Shown here: one piece after another, positions 5,809 through 14,982 of the stretch
Position numbering within the stretch: position 1 is the first letter of the stretch
Layout of the letters: each line of letters begins with the position of its first letter
Assembly: GCA_014384545.1 (NCBI GenBank)
Contig: JACNFQ010000055.1
Location: 1 to 24,893 of the forward strand
Length of the DNA: 24,893 nt
Reading direction: 5' to 3'
From: a bacterium
GTDB taxonomy: Bacteria; UBP7; UBA6624
Translations under genes and position numbers: made by a program
Notes under the pieces: model-generated
What the model was told of the DNA's origin: nothing
Database searches by the model: none
Seen by the model: only the letters and a program-made list of their open reading frames with translations

Positions 5809-8800
5809 ATGACTGAACTAAAAAACTTTGCTGTTCAACAAGATGCATCTGATGCATTGGAGTTGGCTTTGATCCGCCACCAGAAGGAGAGTTTCAGTAG
5901 ATTTAGGTCCGAAGGAATCCAGAGTGTTCTTGAGGAGGTCTTTCCTGCAGATTTTGAGGATTCTGGAATCCGTCTTTCCTTGCCCAGTTTTGGACCCAAG
6001 TTCTTCCTAGAGCCTTCCCCAGATACAGTTGAAGAGTGTCGGATGATGGGAAAGACTTGGTCTGAATCGTTATCTATTCCTGTGGAGCTTTTCCGTGAAG
6101 AGACGGGTGAATTCAAGAGTCAAGTCTTGCGGATTGGGAATATTCCTCGTATGACAAGGAATGGGACATTTGTGGTCAATGGGGTTGAAAAGGTCTGTGT
6201 GTTTCAGTTGATTCGTAGCCCCGGTGTTTTCTTTGCAAAGCCCAAGCCCAATAAGTTGCCTACGGTTCGGTTATCTCCAGGAAAAGGGAACTGGTTGGAG
6301 TTTAGCATAGATGCAAAGGATAAGGTCTTTGTCCGTTTGGGTCGCACACGCAAGTTCCCATTGGGTGTTTTTCTTCGAGCGATTGGTGTAGATTTCATTT
6401 CGGCACGAAAGAAAAAGGATTTGGGTAGGCTAACATTTTCTCCACAACTTGGCAACCCTATGGACAAGCACCAGCGCATTCTCGTCCAAGCGAATTGGGC
6501 ACCTAAGATGGACTTGGTATCTGAGGTCTTATATGAGAGATTGCCCGAACCAGGCAAGAAAGTGATCGATGATTGCGAGGGCACTTCGGTCAATGATGAT
6601 GGATTTATCGTCCTCAAAAAGCGAAAGGTAATAAGTGAGCAAGTCTTGAAGATTCTTGAATCCATGGATCGGGAAGGGAACGCTTTCTGTGTCATTCCTG
6701 TTCCTGACCTCAAGGACAGATATTTGGTGCGTCAAGGGAAGAGATTAGACCCCGTCTTTGCGAAAGTCTTTGGAGAGGATATCCCACCCTCTCTGCGGTC
6801 CAGAGAGCAATGTGTGTTGGAGATTTACCTGAACTTTCGACCCAACGACCAATTGCCGACCCCAGAAACAGCTCTTGATTTTATCTGGAGACGGTTCTTT
6901 GAGGGGGACTACTATGATCTTACCGAGGTAGGACGGTTCCAAATCAATAAGAAGTTTGGACCCAACCACCCCATTCCTTCCTCTCAGCGATCCCTGACGG
7001 TCCTTGACCTATTCTGTGCGTTGGGATTACTCTTTGATTCAATGGAGCAAGACCTAGAAGAAGACGACATTGACCACTTGGGTATTCGCCGCGTTCGTGG
7101 TGCAGGTGAGATGTTGGTGGAGGAGTTGAAGAAGGGGATGAAGGGAATGCTCAAGATGGCGAGGGAGAAATCTCGGACTCAAGACAGGGATGCCCAAACG
7201 CCCCAAAGCCTGATCGTCCCCAAACTCGTTCTTCGCCCTGTGGACAGGTTTTTCCGCACCGGAGAACTCGTTCAGTTCTTGGATCAGACGAACCCCTTTG
7301 CCGAACTCGTGCACAAGAGGAAACTCTCGGCGATGGGGCCTGGAGGATTGTCCCGTCGTCGCTCTGGTTTTGAGGTGCGCGATGTGCATAAGACACACTA
7401 TGGACGAATCTGCCCCATTGAGACGCCAGAAGGAGCGAATGTGGGGTTGATTACGAGCCTAGCTGTTTGGGCGATCATCGACGAGATGGGTTTTGTGAAG
7501 ACGCCTTACCTCAAGGTCAAGAATGGAAAGGTTTTTGGTAAGAATCCCCATTATTTCAGTGCCCTAGATGAAGAGGACCATTTCGTAGCTCACGCTTCTG
7601 TGCACAGGGAGAATGGGAGAATTATTGGTGCATCGTCTAAGGTAGAAGCCTCTGCTGAGGATATTAGGGTGAGTGCTCGACACCGCAGGGAACCTAGATG
7701 GGTCCCCCTTGATGAAGTGGACTTGGTTGATTATTCTGCGGGGCAGATGGTCGGGATTTCGGCGTCCTTGATTCCCTTCTTGGAGCATAATGATGCAACC
7801 CGTGCATTGATGGGAGCGAACATGTTGCGACAAGCCGCACCTATTCTCTCGCCTGAACCTCCTCAAGTAGCTACAGGCATGGAGAGATATGCTGCTGAAG
7901 AGAGTGGTTATGTTGCTAAAGCTCTGGGGCCGGGGGTGGTCATGAGTGTGGGTGCCACGCAAGTGGATGGAGTGCCTGCAGTGGTCGTTCGGTACGACAC
8001 CCCTAGGCGACCTATTGGTGAGGCTAAAGGGATTAAGGTCAAGATTCATTCCTACCCCTTGTACAGATATCACCGAAGCAATCAAAGCACCTTGATTGAC
8101 CAAGCCCCAAGGGTTTTTGCTGGGGACAGAATCAAGAAAGGGCAGGTTTTGACGGATGGGCCGGGTATTAGAGATGGTGAGTTGGCATTGGGGCAGAACT
8201 TTACTGTGGCGATGATGAGCCTAGACGGGTATAACTATGAGGACTCGATTGTGGTTAGCGAAAGGGTGCGGAAAGCGAGCTTATTGGATAGCGTCCACAT
8301 AGAGAAGTTTGAAGCCGTTGCTCGAAGAACCCGTTTGGGAGAGGAGATCATTACGCCGGATATTCCTAACGAAGATGGACTCTTGTTGGGGAATCTGACC
8401 GAAGAAGGAGTCATTCGGGTGGGAACAGAGGTTAAATCCCGAGATATCCTTGTAGGGAAGTTGACCCCTAAGCCCGAGAAAGAACGGTCCCCAGAGGAGA
8501 GATTGGTGTGGAAAATCATCAATCAGAAGGGTTCTGACATGCGAAATACTTCCCTTCGAATGCCTCATGGCGAAGGGGGGACAGTGATTCGAGTGGTGGA
8601 ACTCTCCAAGGAAGATGGCGGTGCCGAATTGCGCCCCGGAGTGTTGAAGAAGGTAGAAGTTTACGTGGCTATCAAACGGCGTTTAACGGTAGGAGATAAG
8701 TTGGCAGGGCGCCATGGCAACAAGGGTGTGGTTAGTATTATCCTTCCCGAAGAGGATATGCCCTTTTTGGAGGATGGAACACCAGTAGATATCATCTTGA

Positions 8801-9678
8801 ATCCCTTGGGTGTGCCTTCTCGTATGAATATCGGTCAGTTGTTAGAGCTCCATTTGGGATGGGCAGGCAAGAAGGCAAAGAAGGGGGGGTGGCGTGCAAA
8901 GGTGCCTGTATTCAATGGACCCACGATAGATACGATCCAGGGACTCCTAGTGGATTCTGGAGAGAATCCCGATGGTAAGAGCGTCCTTTTTGATGGAAAG
9001 ACGGGTAGAAAGTTGGACAGCCGGGTTGTGGTGGGTGTCATGAATATCATGAAACTAAACCACTTAGCAGAAGGGAAGATTCATGCAAGGAATATTGGAC
9101 CTTACTCGTTGATAACCCAGCAACCATTAGGCGGAAAGGCGCGTAGTGGAGGACAGCGCTTTGGAGAAATGGAAGTTTGGGCGCTAGAAGCGTATGGTGC
9201 AAGCCGGACACTCCAAGAAATGCTTACGATTAAGAGTGATGACATTGAGGGCAGGAACAACGCCTACAAACGAATGATCAATGGTGAACCGATTCCCTTG
9301 AGCCTAAAACCTGAAAGCATCAACAACCTTGACAAGGAGATTAGAGGTTTGGGATTTGATTTGGAGTTCCTGACACTGAGGGATGTAGATATCATTGATG
9401 AGGAGAATCCGGAGGGTGAGGGGGCGGAAGGCGATGAGAAAGAAGAGAACAATATACCCACACCCGAAGGTTTTCCCAGTGAGGGTGCCATGACGGAAAA
9501 GGAAAAAGTGGGGGAGAGCCCTCCTACTGAGGTGCCTGTGAAGGTAGCTCCAAGTGCGGATGCGATAGCCGAAATGGAGAAGGTGGAAGGGGAAGATGCT
9601 CCCAGTGATCCCCCTACGAAAGAACCCCCAAGCAAGGGGAAGATGACAGAAGGAAAAAAGGAGAATAACGATGCGTAA
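5809..9678 (+). CDS. rpoB: RNA polymerase beta subunit with repeat-bearing acidic tail
   Basis: 1289 residues. Hallmarks in order: N-terminal protrusion (ALIRHQKESFSRF; MTRNGTFVVNG; LIRSPGVFF), the fork/rifampicin region (VQFLDQTNPFAELVHKRKLS at 488-507, then PGGL and GFEVRDVH), CPIETPEGANVGLI, the nucleotide and clamp region (DGYNYEDSIVVSE; GRHGNKGVVS), and the end GGQRFGEMEVWALEAYGA with the anchor PESINNLDKEIRGLGFDLEF. The conserved beta sequence ends near 1190. About 100 residues of Glu/Pro-rich tail follow, with three degenerate repeats at 1223, 1248 and 1274. Residue 505, where E. coli has R529, is Lys. ATG 5809 has only AGGGGA some 14 bases upstream. It overlaps rpoC by eight bases. 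Confidence 0.98.
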   Translation: MTELKNFAVQQDASDALELALIRHQKESFSRFRSEGIQSVLEEVFPADFEDSGIRLSLPSFGPKFFLEPSPDTVEECRMMGKTWSESLSIPVELFREETGEFKSQVLRIGNIPRMTRNGTFVVNGVEKVCVFQLIRSPGVFFAKPKPNKLPTVRLSPGKGNWLEFSIDAKDKVFVRLGRTRKFPLGVFLRAIGVDFISARKKKDLGRLTFSPQLGNPMDKHQRILVQANWAPKMDLVSEVLYERLPEPGKKVIDDCEGTSVNDDGFIVLKKRKVISEQVLKILESMDREGNAFCVIPVPDLKDRYLVRQGKRLDPVFAKVFGEDIPPSLRSREQCVLEIYLNFRPNDQLPTPETALDFIWRRFFEGDYYDLTEVGRFQINKKFGPNHPIPSSQRSLTVLDLFCALGLLFDSMEQDLEEDDIDHLGIRRVRGAGEMLVEELKKGMKGMLKMAREKSRTQDRDAQTPQSLIVPKLVLRPVDRFFRTGELVQFLDQTNPFAELVHKRKLSAMGPGGLSRRRSGFEVRDVHKTHYGRICPIETPEGANVGLITSLAVWAIIDEMGFVKTPYLKVKNGKVFGKNPHYFSALDEEDHFVAHASVHRENGRIIGASSKVEASAEDIRVSARHRREPRWVPLDEVDLVDYSAGQMVGISASLIPFLEHNDATRALMGANMLRQAAPILSPEPPQVATGMERYAAEESGYVAKALGPGVVMSVGATQVDGVPAVVVRYDTPRRPIGEAKGIKVKIHSYPLYRYHRSNQSTLIDQAPRVFAGDRIKKGQVLTDGPGIRDGELALGQNFTVAMMSLDGYNYEDSIVVSERVRKASLLDSVHIEKFEAVARRTRLGEEIITPDIPNEDGLLLGNLTEEGVIRVGTEVKSRDILVGKLTPKPEKERSPEERLVWKIINQKGSDMRNTSLRMPHGEGGTVIRVVELSKEDGGAELRPGVLKKVEVYVAIKRRLTVGDKLAGRHGNKGVVSIILPEEDMPFLEDGTPVDIILNPLGVPSRMNIGQLLELHLGWAGKKAKKGGWRAKVPVFNGPTIDTIQGLLVDSGENPDGKSVLFDGKTGRKLDSRVVVGVMNIMKLNHLAEGKIHARNIGPYSLITQQPLGGKARSGGQRFGEMEVWALEAYGASRTLQEMLTIKSDDIEGRNNAYKRMINGEPIPLSLKPESINNLDKEIRGLGFDLEFLTLRDVDIIDEENPEGEGAEGDEKEENNIPTPEGFPSEGAMTEKEKVGESPPTEVPVKVAPSADAIAEMEKVEGEDAPSDPPTKEPPSKGKMTEGKKENNDA

Positions 9679-12600
9679 TCGGGCTATCAATGCGGTACGA
9701 ATCGGCATAGCCGATCCCAAGAAAGTGTCGTCGTGGGGGCAGGAAGTCACTCGCCCAGAGACGATCAACTACAGGACAGGATTGCCAGAACCTGATGGGT
9801 TGTTCTGCGAGAAGATCTTTGGTCCCACGAAGAACTTTGAGTGTTATTGTGGGCGGTACAAGAATGTGCGTCGAGAGGGATTGGTTTGTGAAGTTTGTGG
9901 CGTCAAGGTAACCCATTCCCGCATTCGACGCCGAGAAATGGGCATCATCAAGTTGTCTGCCCCTGTGATTCATCCGTGGTTCCTCCATCTACAGCCATAC
10001 TTGCTCCAAACGATTCTTGGTTTGACTAAGAGGGCAACGAAGCAGATTGTCTACTACATGCGTTATATGGTCGTTTCAATGGATCGCACGAAAAAGGAGC
10101 GGTTGTTGACACGGAAGGAGGGCTCTGAAGAGCCCATTTGGGATTTGACTCAAACAGATCCTGTCGTTGGGGAAGAGAAAACACCCGATGAGCGATTCGA
10201 GCAAGTAACAGAGCGTCTAGAGGCCTACGAAGGGCAGTTGAAAGAGTGGGCAGAGTCGGAAATCTTACTCGAGAGATCTAGGTTCAAGAGACCTGACTAT
10301 CTGAAAAGTATTACACCGATTGATCTTTTCCATTCCTACCTCCAAAAGACCACCTTTATTGATGATGTCATAGACAGCGAAACGGGTGAGGTTTTGTTGA
10401 GGGCAGGGGAACCGATCAGTAGGCGCCGACTTGAGTGGGCTACTATGACCGGTGCTGATTTGAAGATGGAGAAGATTCGGGTGGGCAAGTCTCCTCGCAC
10501 TTTGGTCAAAGCTTTTTCTCAGAGGCTAAAACAAGAAGAGATTGCAGAAGACGTGGTTGCTGGTGATGGTCATGTCATGGCGACCAAGGGAACGATTCTT
10601 GATGAGATCTTCTGGGATGTTCTCCTTATCAACCCGACGATTGTGGTGGCATCAAAGAAACAGAGGGACATCTTTGAAGAGCATCGAAACAGGAAGCTCC
10701 GGGAAATGGAGCAGATTGTGAATGGTCTAGATGTCTTTTATCTAATGGAAGAGTATAGGCCTGCTGAGGGTGGAGATACAAAGTCCCTCTTTATGCTCAC
10801 AGGACCTAAGAGGCGGAACCTTGAGAAGATTAGTAAGATCATTACGCACCGAGGGAACATTCCTTGTGACGAAGTATTCCAAATCGGTTCTGGTGGTTCT
10901 GGATTGACAGAGGTTCTCTCCAGGTATCAGATTCAAGAAGTGGTCAAGGTGTTGGATGAGTCTTTGAAGGGAATGCCAAAAACCCGAGCGAAAAAGGTCG
11001 TGAAGCGTTTGACGATCCTGAAGCAGTTCCTGCGTAGCGAACGATTCGTTCCACCACCGGGGTTTGGTTTGACTGAAGGGTATCGGCCCAAGGCCAATCG
11101 CCTTGAGTGGATGGTTCTAAAGACGATACCCGTGATCCCACCAGATTTACGTCCCATTGTGAGTTTGGAGGGAGGGCGTCAAGCGACAAGTGATATCAAC
11201 GAGTTGTATCACCGGGTCGTTACTAGGAATGCGCGGTTGAGGAATATGCAGAAGATTCGGGCTCCCGAGGTGATTGTTAACAACGAAAAACGTCTCTTGC
11301 AGCAGTCTGTAGATGCCCTTATTGACAACGCTCGTAGAGATAAGCCGGATTTGGACCCCAACGGGCGCCCTTTCGAAAGCCTAACCGATACTCTCCGGGG
11401 CAAGAAAGGGAGATTCCGTCAGAACCTATTGGGAAAGCGGGTTGACTATTCGGCTCGTGCTGTGATTGTGGCGGGTCCTCGGCTAAAACTATGGCAATGC
11501 GGACTACCTAAGACGATTGCTTTAGAGTTGTATAAACCCAAGTTGATTCATCTACTTGAAAGTGAGGGATTGGTTGAGAACGGGCCTCTTGAAGCTCGGG
11601 ATCTGTTAGATGATCTAAGGAAAAGAGACCCCTCCACAAGGAGAATGGTTTGGGATTTGCTTTCAAGGTTGGTCTCATCAACGGTGATTCTCTTGAATAG
11701 GGCTCCTACGCTACATAGGTTGGGGATCCAGGCGTTCCAGCCTATTCTTACCGATGAATCCTCTATCCGATTGCACCCTTTGGTTTGTGGTCCATTCAAT
11801 GCGGACTTTGATGGAGACCAAATGGCTGTCCATCTCCCTCTCTCTGATGGGGCACAAGCGGAAGCTAGATTGTTGATGCTTTCATCAAACAACCTAATCG
11901 TTCCGGGTACGGGAGACCCCTCTCATATGCCCAGCCAAGATATCGTCTTGGGGATTGCTCATCTCACTTCAACGCCCAAGAAGAAAGAGATTACGGTTCA
12001 AGAGTTTAGGTCTCCCGCCAAACTTGAAAAGAAGTTTGCGGGATATCTCTTTGCAGATGACATCTATAAGGATGAGAAAGATCCTTCCAGCTTGGTGGTT
12101 AAGAAATGGGAGTTTGTTGATAGGACAGCATTGAAAGCACTCAAGAAGGCGTTCCCTAAGGGAGGTCATTTTGCACTTGCGCCCATTCGTTCTTCCTTCG
12201 TATCTCCTGCTCAGGTGGGCGTAGCGTTTGCCTCATTACAGCCGGTCTTGGCTGATGGAGAGAAGCGCCCCCTTAGTGCTCATGATGTGGTGGGTGTGAT
12301 GATGAAAAGTGCGGGTGACCAGTCCAGTCAATCTAAGAGAATGCGATACACCACAGTTGGGAGGATTCTCCTCAACAGCGAACTCCCTGATTGGTACCCC
12401 TTTGTGGATCGTAAGATTCATATCAAGGGTGTCAAAGAGATCTATCAAACTGTCCTAAGGAAAGGAACGCAGAAGGAGGCTGTTGCGCTCATTGATGGAT
12501 TGAAAGATCTAGGGTTCCGTCATTGCACCTTGGCTGGAATCTCACTTTCAGTAGATGATATTACGATTCCTAAGCGAAAGAACCGCATCGTTGAATTGGC

Positions 12601-14455
12601 CGAGCAGGTTGAAGACATGATTGACGAAGCGTTTGAGAAGGGCAAGATTAATGCCAGTTTGGCTGGGATGTTGAACCAGAGGCTGGGAACGGACATTCGG
12701 TACGAATCCGTCGACCCTGTCACAAGGGGATTTGTGGAAGTCAAGCCTAATGAACTGGGGCGCCCAAAGGACAAGGCAAAGAACAACCTACCTAAGGAGT
12801 GGTCCGACGGAAAATGTCCTCTTACGGGCAAGAAACTTAAGGCAAAGCGATTCTCTAGAGAAGAGTACGAGAAATCGATTGAAGCGCTTTGGAGCCGTGC
12901 GACTGACAGAATTACCGAGAGGTTGATGGCTGAAGCGCCGGAAGGGAACACGCTCATGATGATGATTCGCTCTGGTGCCAGAGGGAAGATCGACCAAGTT
13001 CGCCAATTGGCGGGTATGCGTGGTTTGATGGCAGACCCTTCAGGACGATTGATTTTGGTTCCCATCAAGAGCAACTTTAAGGAAGGTCTTTCTGCTCATG
13101 AGTATTTCTCATCAACCCATGGTGCCAGAAAGGGACAGACTGATACAGCGTTGCGTACAAGCCGTTCGGGGTATCTCACACGGCGATTGGTAGATATGGC
13201 GCATGGTGTCTATATTGCTCAGAAAGATTGTGGCACATTGCGTTACATTACCAAACGCCCCCATATTGGGGAAGATGAACTGGAGTGGGACACTTTTGCT
13301 CGCCGTATTGAAGGGCGGGTTCTGGCTGGAGCCATCGTCAATGAGAGAAATGAGGTTGTTGTAGAGGACAATACTCTCTTGGACAAGGCGCGTGCTCAAC
13401 TTGTTGTTGCAACCGTCAAGAGAGCGTGGAAGGGTGGAGTTGCTAGGGGGCTGGATCCTCGAGAGGCGACGAGAAGGGGGTTGGATGGTGTCCTGTTGCG
13501 TAGCCCGATTACTTGTGGTGCTTCTTCGGGCATCTGTGCCACTTGTTATGGGGAAAGCCGTTCCACGGGGGGCGGTGTCACCATGGGAGACCCAGTGGGG
13601 GTCATTGCTGCTCAGTCCATCGGTGAACCGGGCACACAGTTGACGATGCGGACTTTCCATACTGGTGGTGTCGCTGGAGCTGATGTTTCAGACATTACAA
13701 AAGGTTTGCCTTTGGCTGAGATTTTCTTTGAAGTTTATGCCAGCCGTTTCAAGACTGGTCCAGATAAAGAAGGAGCGATCCTCTCACCTTTTTCAGGCTC
13801 CATTCAGTCAATCAAGTCTTTGGACAAGGAAGGCTCCAAATGGATCTACGAGATTGCCATCAAGACCAAAGGGAAGAGAAAGGCAGAAGTGATTCGAGTT
13901 CCTTGGGGACGGGCATTGTTGGTCAAAGTAGGGGATTCGATCCGACAAGGGGATAACTTATCCGACGGATTTAGAGATCCGCTCTTGCTCATGGCAACGC
14001 AGGGACCAGATATTGTTCAGGCTTATATTCTTGACACCATCCAGAATGTTTATCGGAGTCAAGGAGTGGAAATCTTCGATGTTCACTTCGAGGTCATTCT
14101 TAGGGAGATGTTGCGGTATGTCTCTATTCTTGGAGGGGGTGACAGCACGTTCATGCAGGGACAGATTATCCCCATCAATGAAGTGGAAAAGGAGAATGTT
14201 GTCCTCGCGGAACAGAGTCTAAAACCTATTCGTTGGAAACAGTTGGTAGTGGGGCTAAAGAAGGGGGCGAGTATTGCTCCATCTTTCCTCTCGGCTGCCA
14301 GTTTCCAACAGACTGCAAAGGCGTTGCTTCACGCGGCGATTGAAGGGCGTGTGGACCACCTAAACGGGTTGAAAGAAAATGTGATTGTGGGTGAGCGGAT
14401 TCCTGTAGGTACAGGACATCGAGCCTTGATGGAGTTGGGGTACGAAGAGGAATAA
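9671..14455 (+). CDS. rpoC: RNA polymerase beta-prime subunit with large N-terminal insertion
   Basis: 1594 residues, longer than the 1200-1530 usual for a single-chain beta-prime. Zinc site 1: C58, C60, C73, C76. The catalytic Mg site is NADFDGDQM at 710-718 (Asp 712, 714, 716). Zinc site 2: C1187, C1282, C1289, C1292. Bridge helix and trigger-loop start VIAAQSIGEPGTQLTMRTFH lies near 1310-1330. The C terminus LKENVIVGERIPVGTG is canonical. Roughly residues 137-400 form an insertion in the clamp, at the place where Thermus carries its non-conserved domain. It contains two similar segments (about 228-262 and 290-325) resembling barrel-sandwich hybrid motifs. A further 15-residue insertion (FVPPPGFGLTEGYRP) precedes EWMVLKTIPVIPPDLRP. 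After the trigger loop, the common GLPRVEELFEAR reads GLPLAEIFFEVYASR. Confidence 0.98.
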   Translation: MRNRAINAVRIGIADPKKVSSWGQEVTRPETINYRTGLPEPDGLFCEKIFGPTKNFECYCGRYKNVRREGLVCEVCGVKVTHSRIRRREMGIIKLSAPVIHPWFLHLQPYLLQTILGLTKRATKQIVYYMRYMVVSMDRTKKERLLTRKEGSEEPIWDLTQTDPVVGEEKTPDERFEQVTERLEAYEGQLKEWAESEILLERSRFKRPDYLKSITPIDLFHSYLQKTTFIDDVIDSETGEVLLRAGEPISRRRLEWATMTGADLKMEKIRVGKSPRTLVKAFSQRLKQEEIAEDVVAGDGHVMATKGTILDEIFWDVLLINPTIVVASKKQRDIFEEHRNRKLREMEQIVNGLDVFYLMEEYRPAEGGDTKSLFMLTGPKRRNLEKISKIITHRGNIPCDEVFQIGSGGSGLTEVLSRYQIQEVVKVLDESLKGMPKTRAKKVVKRLTILKQFLRSERFVPPPGFGLTEGYRPKANRLEWMVLKTIPVIPPDLRPIVSLEGGRQATSDINELYHRVVTRNARLRNMQKIRAPEVIVNNEKRLLQQSVDALIDNARRDKPDLDPNGRPFESLTDTLRGKKGRFRQNLLGKRVDYSARAVIVAGPRLKLWQCGLPKTIALELYKPKLIHLLESEGLVENGPLEARDLLDDLRKRDPSTRRMVWDLLSRLVSSTVILLNRAPTLHRLGIQAFQPILTDESSIRLHPLVCGPFNADFDGDQMAVHLPLSDGAQAEARLLMLSSNNLIVPGTGDPSHMPSQDIVLGIAHLTSTPKKKEITVQEFRSPAKLEKKFAGYLFADDIYKDEKDPSSLVVKKWEFVDRTALKALKKAFPKGGHFALAPIRSSFVSPAQVGVAFASLQPVLADGEKRPLSAHDVVGVMMKSAGDQSSQSKRMRYTTVGRILLNSELPDWYPFVDRKIHIKGVKEIYQTVLRKGTQKEAVALIDGLKDLGFRHCTLAGISLSVDDITIPKRKNRIVELAEQVEDMIDEAFEKGKINASLAGMLNQRLGTDIRYESVDPVTRGFVEVKPNELGRPKDKAKNNLPKEWSDGKCPLTGKKLKAKRFSREEYEKSIEALWSRATDRITERLMAEAPEGNTLMMMIRSGARGKIDQVRQLAGMRGLMADPSGRLILVPIKSNFKEGLSAHEYFSSTHGARKGQTDTALRTSRSGYLTRRLVDMAHGVYIAQKDCGTLRYITKRPHIGEDELEWDTFARRIEGRVLAGAIVNERNEVVVEDNTLLDKARAQLVVATVKRAWKGGVARGLDPREATRRGLDGVLLRSPITCGASSGICATCYGESRSTGGGVTMGDPVGVIAAQSIGEPGTQLTMRTFHTGGVAGADVSDITKGLPLAEIFFEVYASRFKTGPDKEGAILSPFSGSIQSIKSLDKEGSKWIYEIAIKTKGKRKAEVIRVPWGRALLVKVGDSIRQGDNLSDGFRDPLLLMATQGPDIVQAYILDTIQNVYRSQGVEIFDVHFEVILREMLRYVSILGGGDSTFMQGQIIPINEVEKENVVLAEQSLKPIRWKQLVVGLKKGASIAPSFLSAASFQQTAKALLHAAIEGRVDHLNGLKENVIVGERIPVGTGHRALMELGYEEE

Positions 14456-14502
14456 CCCTCTCCCTGTTGAAAGGGTTGATCTGATTTAGCGATAGAGGAG
14501 AT
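14456..14502. other. Convergent intergenic gap with weak hairpins
   Basis: These 47 bases separate the ends of rpoC (plus) and the DivPAP gene (minus). AACCCT (14454-14459, starting in the rpoC stop) can pair with AGGGTT (14472-14477) over six pairs with a 12-base loop. GATCT (14478-14482) can pair with AGATC (14499-14503). Neither has a U tract on either strand, so a bidirectional intrinsic terminator is possible but poorly supported; Rho-dependent ending would be an alternative. Confidence 0.25.
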
Positions 14503-14982
14503 CTAGGAAAGGGGTAGGGGCCAGTACTTAACCGTCGCAACGGCTGTCAAGATACCTGCCAAAATGCCCATAGTCACTTCCAAGGGGGTATGTCCAAGAA
14601 CCTCTTGGAGTTGACGGACATCCTTGATGATATCTTTTCCTGGTTTTCGGGCTGATAAATCCTGCCAAAGTGTATTGATATGTTTGGCGTGGTCTCCAGC
14701 TGCCCTGCGTAACCCAAGGGCATCAAATACGACCAGGACAGTCCATGCAACAGAGAGGCCAAAAAGGGGGCTATCAAACCCGTTCATCATCCCTATTGCC
14801 CATGTCGCCCCGGATGCGAATGCTGAGTGGCTACTGGGCATTCCTCCGTAGGCAAGCGTACGGGAAACTTCGGCCTTACTCCACTTCCCCGTGACGACCT
14901 TTAGGAGTGTCGCTACCAGCGCTGATAAGAGGGCAGCAATAAGGACCTTATTCGCAAAAAGACCGATGAAGAAATCTCTCAT
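14503..14982 (-). CDS. DivPAP (divergent PAP2, DUF212) family membrane phosphatase
   Basis: 159 residues from ATG 14982. The family motifs are clear: GGMPSSHSA at 46-54, FDALGLRRAAGDHAKHIN at about 86-103 and EVLGHTPLEV at 127-136. Four hydrophobic helices are expected (about 10-30, 52-68, 73-90, 136-154). DivPAP proteins are small integral membrane relatives of PAP2 lipid phosphatases; substrates are mostly unknown, with undecaprenyl or other lipid phosphates likely. A longer reading frame exists to 15069, but the start at 14982 gives an ATGA overlap with the upstream membrane protein gene and matches family length. Last gene of a three-gene minus-strand operon convergent with rpoC. Confidence 0.87.
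   Translation of the reverse strand: MRDFFIGLFANKVLIAALLSALVATLLKVVTGKWSKAEVSRTLAYGGMPSSHSAFASGATWAIGMMNGFDSPLFGLSVAWTVLVVFDALGLRRAAGDHAKHINTLWQDLSARKPGKDIIKDVRQLQEVLGHTPLEVTMGILAGILTAVATVKYWPLPLS

Noticed and set aside
12520-13074. 184-codon minus-strand open frame inside rpoC and similar antisense frames in rpoB and carB
   Set aside because: They are antisense to strongly conserved coding sequence, with low-complexity Ser/Leu/Pro composition and no start signals.
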